This document shows, in pieces, positions 42,201 to 45,524 of a DNA stretch of 45,524 nt; position 1 is the stretch's first letter; each line of letters starts with the position of its first letter. The stretch lies in assembly GCA_014859655.1 (NCBI GenBank), contig JACUTT010000015.1, forward strand, positions 1-45,524, in the 5' to 3' direction. The notes under the pieces were generated by a model, which was not told the DNA's origin, did not search any database, and saw only the letters and a list, made by a program, of their open reading frames with translations. Source of the stretch: Campylobacterales bacterium. GTDB taxonomy: Bacteria; Campylobacterota; Campylobacteria; Campylobacterales; Sulfurimonadaceae. The translations under genes and the position numbers were made by a program.

Positions 42201-42841
42201 ACAGGTCCACACTTGGCGAGACAAGAACTCATCCTTATATACAGAAGCTAGAGGCCCTGCTGGAAAACGAAGTGGACTTTGCAGATGAGATAAAAAACGC
42301 AGCAGAAACTGCCTCGTATTTTGCCTACTGGCTCGACACTGAGTTCTTTAAAGCACATGACTACTCTAATATCCGAGGGGAGCACAACACCATCCGCTAT
42401 CTACCTTTAGGGAGTGTCCTTTTGCGTTTTGAAGAGAGTGACACCCTTTATGAGATGCTCAGCTCTGTTGCGGCAGTGAAGATGAGCGGTGCCGAGCTAC
42501 ATATCTCTCTGCCCGCCTCGCCTCAGAGCAAAAGTCTCTTATGGCTAAGCTCGAAACGAGAGCTTCTGCTTGATGGCACCGACTCCTTTGTCCTGCAGGA
42601 GACATCTGCGCTTCAACGCGCGATGAGAGAGGTGGAGCGTATCCGTTTTCTGCATGCGGAGAATGTCTCTGCACAGATCTATAAAGACGCCGCCAAAGAC
42701 ACCCTCCATATCGCCTCTGAACCCTTTGTCCCGCATGGCAGGATAGAACTGATGCACTACTTTATCGAACAGAGCATCTCTGACTCATTCCACCGCTACG
42801 GAAACCTCGGGCTTCAGGGCATGCAAGAAAAGGAACACTAA
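39257..42841 (+). CDS. putA: Bifunctional proline dehydrogenase / glutamate-semialdehyde dehydrogenase
   Basis: The 1194-residue protein oxidises proline to P5C with FAD and then to glutamate with NAD+. The proline dehydrogenase barrel (about 60-450) includes SVKISTLFSQI and VRLVKGANQEME (near 296). The aldehyde dehydrogenase domain (about 520-1000) includes GLVVSPWNFPIAIPVGG, Glu753 in SAETGGKNA and the catalytic Cys787 in NNSGQKCSATS. The remaining 190 residues are a C-terminal domain seen in long PutA forms. There is no N-terminal ribbon-helix-helix repressor domain, so it should not repress its own operon. It lies one base before putP. Confidence 0.96.
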   Translation: MPITTATFENVKTVAARWQSEIEHTQGKTEQKFHALMERMLKDPMNKLFLIELLDQSFRSKESRRVAEQLEYLFDKYGKTDVFSPFEEMLVWLFRHAGIYLPDISVALFIRYLRDDISNVVIKGEDSALSRHLRLRRKEHTRVNINIIGEAVLGEQEAAERIQKYIRALQNPDIDYLSVKISTLFSQIVPLAHDYSVTEISHRLQKIYEAAMQHSFVNAEGKRQHKFVNLDMEEYRDVQLTLDVFMQTLSQERFHAMHAGIVLQAYLPDTLNHLKRLITWAKERAKNGGAPIKVRLVKGANQEMELTEASLRGWPCVTYLNKAETDANFKLLLDLLLSPEVAPYVHTGLASHNLFDHALGMALARERHLEAYYTAEMLEGMSETAYRLLKKEKLQVILYAPTATAETFTNAIAYLVRRFDENTAEQNFLRHSFGLKVDSPAWVKLVKSYDDALKMLPQLRLEPYRKQDRNAEVYTQQSDPDTYRFENESDTDFALPKNRRWAEAVRDTWKNISENGGYHADPVVAGRALHSEQRTEVPDKSQYHKKVIVGSYSTASSADLDEAVRISQADPDGWRTLDVPSRQKILMDVAQEFKKSRGDLIGIAAAEVGKVFTETDVEVSEAIDFLNFYADSVKKISALEGIQTEGKGVGLVVSPWNFPIAIPVGGIAAALASGNTVILKPSSNAVLCAQRLCECFWEGGVSRNTLQFVPSSGALAGEKLIPNPAIDFVIFTGGEETAYTMIQSRPEIHISAETGGKNATIVTSLADRDQAVKNVVASAFNNSGQKCSATSLLVLEKELYEDEAFKRMLIDASASLEVGSVWEFKNRIGSLVAAPSGNLKHSLALLDENESWAIAPSYADNSNPYMLKPSIRWGTKKGDFCHMNELFGPVLSVLCANDLEEAIAIVNATGYGLTSGLESLDEREQALWKERILAGNLYINRMTTGAIVRRQPFGGMRKSAIGSGKKAGGFNYVAQFMKIEHDRSTLGETRTHPYIQKLEALLENEVDFADEIKNAAETASYFAYWLDTEFFKAHDYSNIRGEHNTIRYLPLGSVLLRFEESDTLYEMLSSVAAVKMSGAELHISLPASPQSKSLLWLSSKRELLLDGTDSFVLQETSALQRAMREVERIRFLHAENVSAQIYKDAAKDTLHIASEPFVPHGRIELMHYFIEQSISDSFHRYGNLGLQGMQEKEH

Positions 42842-42842
42842 T

Positions 42843-44339
42843 ATGCAAACACCGGTACTCATCTCATTTTCGCTCTATATGCTCGTCATGGTAGGCATAG
42901 GATTCTATTTCTACTTCAAAACTGACAGCCTGAGCGACTATGTCCTCGGCGGCAGAGGGCTGGGGCCCGGCGTTACGGCGCTAAGCGCTGGCGCCTCTGA
43001 TATGAGCGGCTGGCTTCTGCTGGGACTTCCGGGTCTTATGTATACCGAAGGGATCGCGGGAAGCTGGATCGCGGTGGGACTTATCGCAGGGGCCTATCTC
43101 AACTGGCACTACGTCGCCAAAGCGCTGCGGGTCTATACACACAGACTCAGTGACGCGATCACCATTCCCGACTATTTTTCAAACCGTTTTGAGGATAAGG
43201 GGAACATCCTTCGTGTGGTCACCGCCGTCGTTATCCTCCTTTTTTATACCCTCTACACCTCCTCAGGCCTCGTCGGGGGAGCGAAACTCTTTGAAGCGAC
43301 CTTTGGCCTGGACTACGACACGGCATTGTTGGTCGGAAGTGTCATCATCGTCTCCTATACCTTCCTCGGCGGCTATAACGCCGTAAGTTGGACGGACTTT
43401 ATCCAAGGGATACTCATGATGCTTGCCCTGGTCATCACGCCCCTTGTTGTCTTGTACGAGATCGGCGGCGTGGATGAGGGGCTCAGACTTATCGAGTCCG
43501 TCGATCCCGCGAGACTCGATCTGTTCAGCGGCGCCTCTATTGTCGGCATACTCTCCCTGCTCGCCTGGGGACTTGGCTATTTCGGCCAGCCGCATATCCT
43601 GGTACGTTTTATGTCGATCCGCCATGAAGACGAGATGCTGCGCGCCAAAACGATCGGCATGAGCTGGATGGTGCTCTCCGTCATCGGTTCTCTTGCCGTC
43701 GGTTTTTTCGGTCTTGCCTATGTCCTGGCCGAGGGGGTAGAGCTGCACGACAGCGAAAAGATCTTCATCACCCTCTCGCAGCTTCTCTTCAATCCTTGGA
43801 TAGCGGGTTTCCTACTGGCGGCCATACTTGCGGCGATCATGAGCACCATCGATTCGCAGCTGCTGGTTTCCTCTTCGGTGCTGACGCGTGACATCTACCA
43901 CGCCCTGCTGCGCAAAGAGGCATCCAATCGCGAACTCGTCTGGGTAGGGCGTGCCACTGTTATCATCATCGCGGTGATCGCCTGGTATATCTCTACGGAC
44001 AAGGATTCCAGTGTTCTTCAGCTTGTCGCCTACGCCTGGGCAGGCTTCGGTGCGGCCTTCGGTCCGCTGGTCATTCTCTCGCTCTACAACCCGAACATAA
44101 CACGTCTTGGGGCAATTGCGGGTATGATTGTCGGCTCAATAACTGTCATTGTATGGAAACAGCTTGAGGGAGGGGTCTTTGATCTTTATGAACTGCTCCC
44201 TGCCTTTGTCGCTGCCTGGGCATCCATACTGATAGTTAGCAGCTTAGGGTCCAAGAGTTCACAACAGAGCAAAGCAATTTTTGATGAAGTATCAAGTAAA
44301 CTCAACACTAAAACATTAATGAACAAGGAAAACAAATGA
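42843..44339 (+). CDS. putP: Sodium/proline symporter
   Basis: The 498-residue inner-membrane protein belongs to the sodium:solute symporter family. PutP landmarks are DYVLGGRGLGPGVTALSAGASDMSGWLLLGLPG, YTLYTSSGLVGGAKLFE, FLGGYNAVSWTDFIQG and AAIMSTIDSQLLVSSS, with twelve or thirteen membrane segments. It imports proline with Na+ for PutA. It starts right after putA and its TGA overlaps the ATG of the kinase gene. Confidence 0.95.
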   Translation: MQTPVLISFSLYMLVMVGIGFYFYFKTDSLSDYVLGGRGLGPGVTALSAGASDMSGWLLLGLPGLMYTEGIAGSWIAVGLIAGAYLNWHYVAKALRVYTHRLSDAITIPDYFSNRFEDKGNILRVVTAVVILLFYTLYTSSGLVGGAKLFEATFGLDYDTALLVGSVIIVSYTFLGGYNAVSWTDFIQGILMMLALVITPLVVLYEIGGVDEGLRLIESVDPARLDLFSGASIVGILSLLAWGLGYFGQPHILVRFMSIRHEDEMLRAKTIGMSWMVLSVIGSLAVGFFGLAYVLAEGVELHDSEKIFITLSQLLFNPWIAGFLLAAILAAIMSTIDSQLLVSSSVLTRDIYHALLRKEASNRELVWVGRATVIIIAVIAWYISTDKDSSVLQLVAYAWAGFGAAFGPLVILSLYNPNITRLGAIAGMIVGSITVIVWKQLEGGVFDLYELLPAFVAAWASILIVSSLGSKSSQQSKAIFDEVSSKLNTKTLMNKENK

Positions 44340-45157
44340 AAAAAACAAAACGGCTTGTGTTCAAGGTCGGCAGTGCCGTCCTGACAGAAAACAATCAGAT
44401 TGCCAAAAAACGTATGCTCAACCTAGTCAAACTCATCGCCAGACTAAGAGAAAAGTATGACATTGTCCTAGTCACTTCCGGCGCCGTTGCCGCGGGCTAC
44501 TCTGCGCTGAAGCTCGACCGAGCCAAACAGATAGGAAAGAAGGCTATAGCCGCGGCCGGCCAGCCTATTTTGATGTCCAGCTACAAAAGAAAGTTCGATA
44601 TCTTTGACATTGACACGGCGCAGATACTCCTGACGGAAGACGACTTTGACTCAAGAAAACGCACCAAAATGTTCCAGGAGATCATTGATGCCCATCTTGA
44701 GAACGACATACTTCCCATCATCAACGAAAACGACATCACCTCCACTCCTGAGCAGCTTTTCGGTGACAATGACCAGCTCTCTGCCCATGTCGCCCACGCT
44801 ACCAATGCAGAGCTTCTCGTTATTTTCAGCGACATTGACGGCTATTATGACAAGAACCCTTCCGAGTTTGACGATGCCAAGATCATCAAGATCATGACAG
44901 AGATACCAAAAGAGACGCTTGCCGAGGAGTGCTCGCCCAACAACGTCTTTGCAACAGGCGGTATCGTCACCAAACTCAAAGCTGCCGACTTTTTGATGAA
45001 GCGCGGCAGAAAGATGTTCTTGTGCAACGGTTTTGACCTGAGTGCAGTGCAATCGCTTCTGTTTGAAGGAAAACACACCCTAGGTACGATCTTTATGCCC
45101 AAAGACGAACACGATGAAGTGCCTGCGCCCAAGCCAAAGAAAGCCGTCTCCAAGTAA
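44336..45157 (+). CDS. proB: Glutamate 5-kinase-like protein without PUA domain
   Basis: The 273-residue protein has the amino-acid-kinase fold of glutamate 5-kinase, the first step of proline synthesis. Landmarks are VFKVGSAVLTENN, VTSGAVAAGY, KKAIAAAGQPILM, LLTEDDFDSRKR, INENDITST and FGDNDQLSAHVA, then ATGGIVTKLKAA. The PUA domain of E. coli ProB is absent, as in other Campylobacterota, and a Lys/Pro tail ends it. It is coupled to putP by an ATGA overlap, which places a synthetic enzyme in a proline-degrading operon. It may be a second ProB copy, with the housekeeping one elsewhere. Confidence 0.88.
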   Translation: MKKTKRLVFKVGSAVLTENNQIAKKRMLNLVKLIARLREKYDIVLVTSGAVAAGYSALKLDRAKQIGKKAIAAAGQPILMSSYKRKFDIFDIDTAQILLTEDDFDSRKRTKMFQEIIDAHLENDILPIINENDITSTPEQLFGDNDQLSAHVAHATNAELLVIFSDIDGYYDKNPSEFDDAKIIKIMTEIPKETLAEECSPNNVFATGGIVTKLKAADFLMKRGRKMFLCNGFDLSAVQSLLFEGKHTLGTIFMPKDEHDEVPAPKPKKAVSK

Positions 45158-45178
45158 AAACTGTGCCGAATCAGCTCA

Positions 45179-45199
45179 GGGCATGCTCTAGAGGTGCCC
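45179..45199. repeat. Worn MITE-like repeat remnant
   Basis: GGGCA-TGCTCTAGAGG-TGCCC is a short dyad made of the two outer ends of the element with the core lost. The stop codon of the EAL fragment (45199-45201) touches it. Confidence 0.5.
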
Positions 45200-45381
45200 T
45201 ATAGGTAGAAGGACTCGAACTTCTCCACACAGAGCGGTTTTGAACAGTGATGCCCCTAACAGAGGTCACAGCCGATTGAAAGCAGGTACTCCAGCTGCTC
45301 CTTCTGCTCTATCCCTTCTGCTATGATCTTCATCTGCTGTCCCATCTTTACGATCGTCTCAAGGAAAACAGCCCTCGAAAG
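45199..45381 (-). pseudogene. C-terminal fragment of an EAL-domain gene
   Basis: Read on the minus strand, the segment gives FLETIVKMGQQMK, IIAEGIEQKEQLEYLLSIGC, a TAG where the family has Gln before Gly (QG), then SKPLCVEKFESFYL and a stop. This is the last part of an EAL c-di-GMP phosphodiesterase domain with a nonsense codon inside. It has no start, catalytic EAL or DDFGTG part. Its first residues overlap the region where the pseudogene at 19174-19920 ends and differ from it, so it comes from another EAL gene. The rest of 45382-45473 shows no gene. Confidence 0.75.
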
Positions 45382-45473
45382 TATAATACCCCAAGATTCA
45401 CAAAACACCCTGAGAAATTAAGAACTGGTTCTATCCTCTGGCTTCAACAACGTGGTGGAACCCGACAACTAAA

Positions 45474-45524
45474 GGGCACCTCTAAAAACCCCAACTGCCT
45501 TCAGAGGGAAAAAGAGAGATGAGA
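45474..45524. mobile_element. MITE-like element, cut by the window end
   Basis: GGGCACCTCTAAAAACCCCA starts a copy that continues through CTGCCTTCAG and AGGGAAAAAGAGAGATG, matching the reverse complement of the right arm of the 162-bp copy at 18398-18559 with two changes. TAAA precedes it at 45470-45473, the same flank as the full copy. Only the outer 51 bases are inside the window. Confidence 0.75.

Noticed and set aside
45205-45235. tRNA T-arm-like GTTCGAGTCC on the minus strand
   Set aside because: No acceptor, D or anticodon arm can be built around it, and the bases encode the EAL C-terminus (EKFESFYL).
45199-45381. EAL fragment as the missing 3' end of the 19.2-kb GGDEF-EAL pseudogene
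   Set aside because: Both pieces cover the helix before the IAEGIE strand with different residues, so they are not two halves of one gene.

Overview
The window reads as a chromosomal segment of a Campylobacterota (epsilonproteobacterial) chemolithotroph of the Sulfurimonas/Sulfurovum/Sulfuricurvum kind. This is an inference from the flavour of the proteins (separate GlyQ alpha subunit, short PUA-less glutamate 5-kinase, Alvin-type ferredoxin, archaeal-type CobT, TAAAAT/TATAAT -10 boxes close to start codons) and not from a marker gene. Nearly all genes are intact, gene density is high, and no phage, integrase, CRISPR array, rRNA or tRNA was seen.

Layout. 0-16 kb is mostly minus-strand housekeeping and envelope genes: ATP-dependent PEP carboxykinase, a small secreted protein, an NhaC-type antiporter, a GNAT acetyltransferase, an L,D-transpeptidase, a secreted unknown, RecD2 helicase, an outer-membrane barrel, GlyQ, a 2[4Fe-4S] ferredoxin, an unknown membrane protein and a Cys-rich lipoprotein with a perfect 16-residue repeat. 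Plus-strand DksA/TraR-type protein and shikimate kinase follow, then a DUF1566 lipoprotein-like gene and a decayed TonB-dependent receptor (5' truncated and frameshifted). 16-20 kb holds MsrA, a CNNM/CBS protein, several copies of a hairpin-forming MITE-like repeat, tiny ORFs and a wrecked GGDEF-EAL gene. 20-25.5 kb holds cobalamin-dependent methionine synthase MetH, a DsbC-like thiol isomerase and a DUF3050 protein.

26-38.5 kb is a B12 module: BtuB-type receptor, archaeal-type CobT, CobU, CobS, CobC, BtuF, BtuD, BtuC, a Cys-rich small-domain protein and an APH-fold kinase on the plus strand; convergent CbiB, CobQ, CobD on the minus strand; then divergent BluB. Together they import corrinoids, make the lower ligand dimethylbenzimidazole (BluB), activate it (CobT), make and attach the aminopropanol arm (kinase?, CobD, CbiB) and assemble the nucleotide loop (CobU, CobS, CobC). 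MetH in the same window is a B12 consumer. Corrin-ring genes and the corrinoid adenosyltransferase are not here.

38.6-45.2 kb holds a small heat-shock protein and a proline-use operon putA-putP-proB; the putA ribosome-binding site lies inside a perfect 10-bp inverted repeat. The window closes with a fragment of a second EAL gene between MITE pieces. Both window ends lie in repeated sequence, so the window may be one assembly contig.

Most striking points: the APH-fold kinase as a candidate threonine kinase for B12 synthesis, the putA RBS-sequestering hairpin, the MITE family with its EAL debris, the Cys-repeat lipoprotein, and a set of probably leaderless starts.
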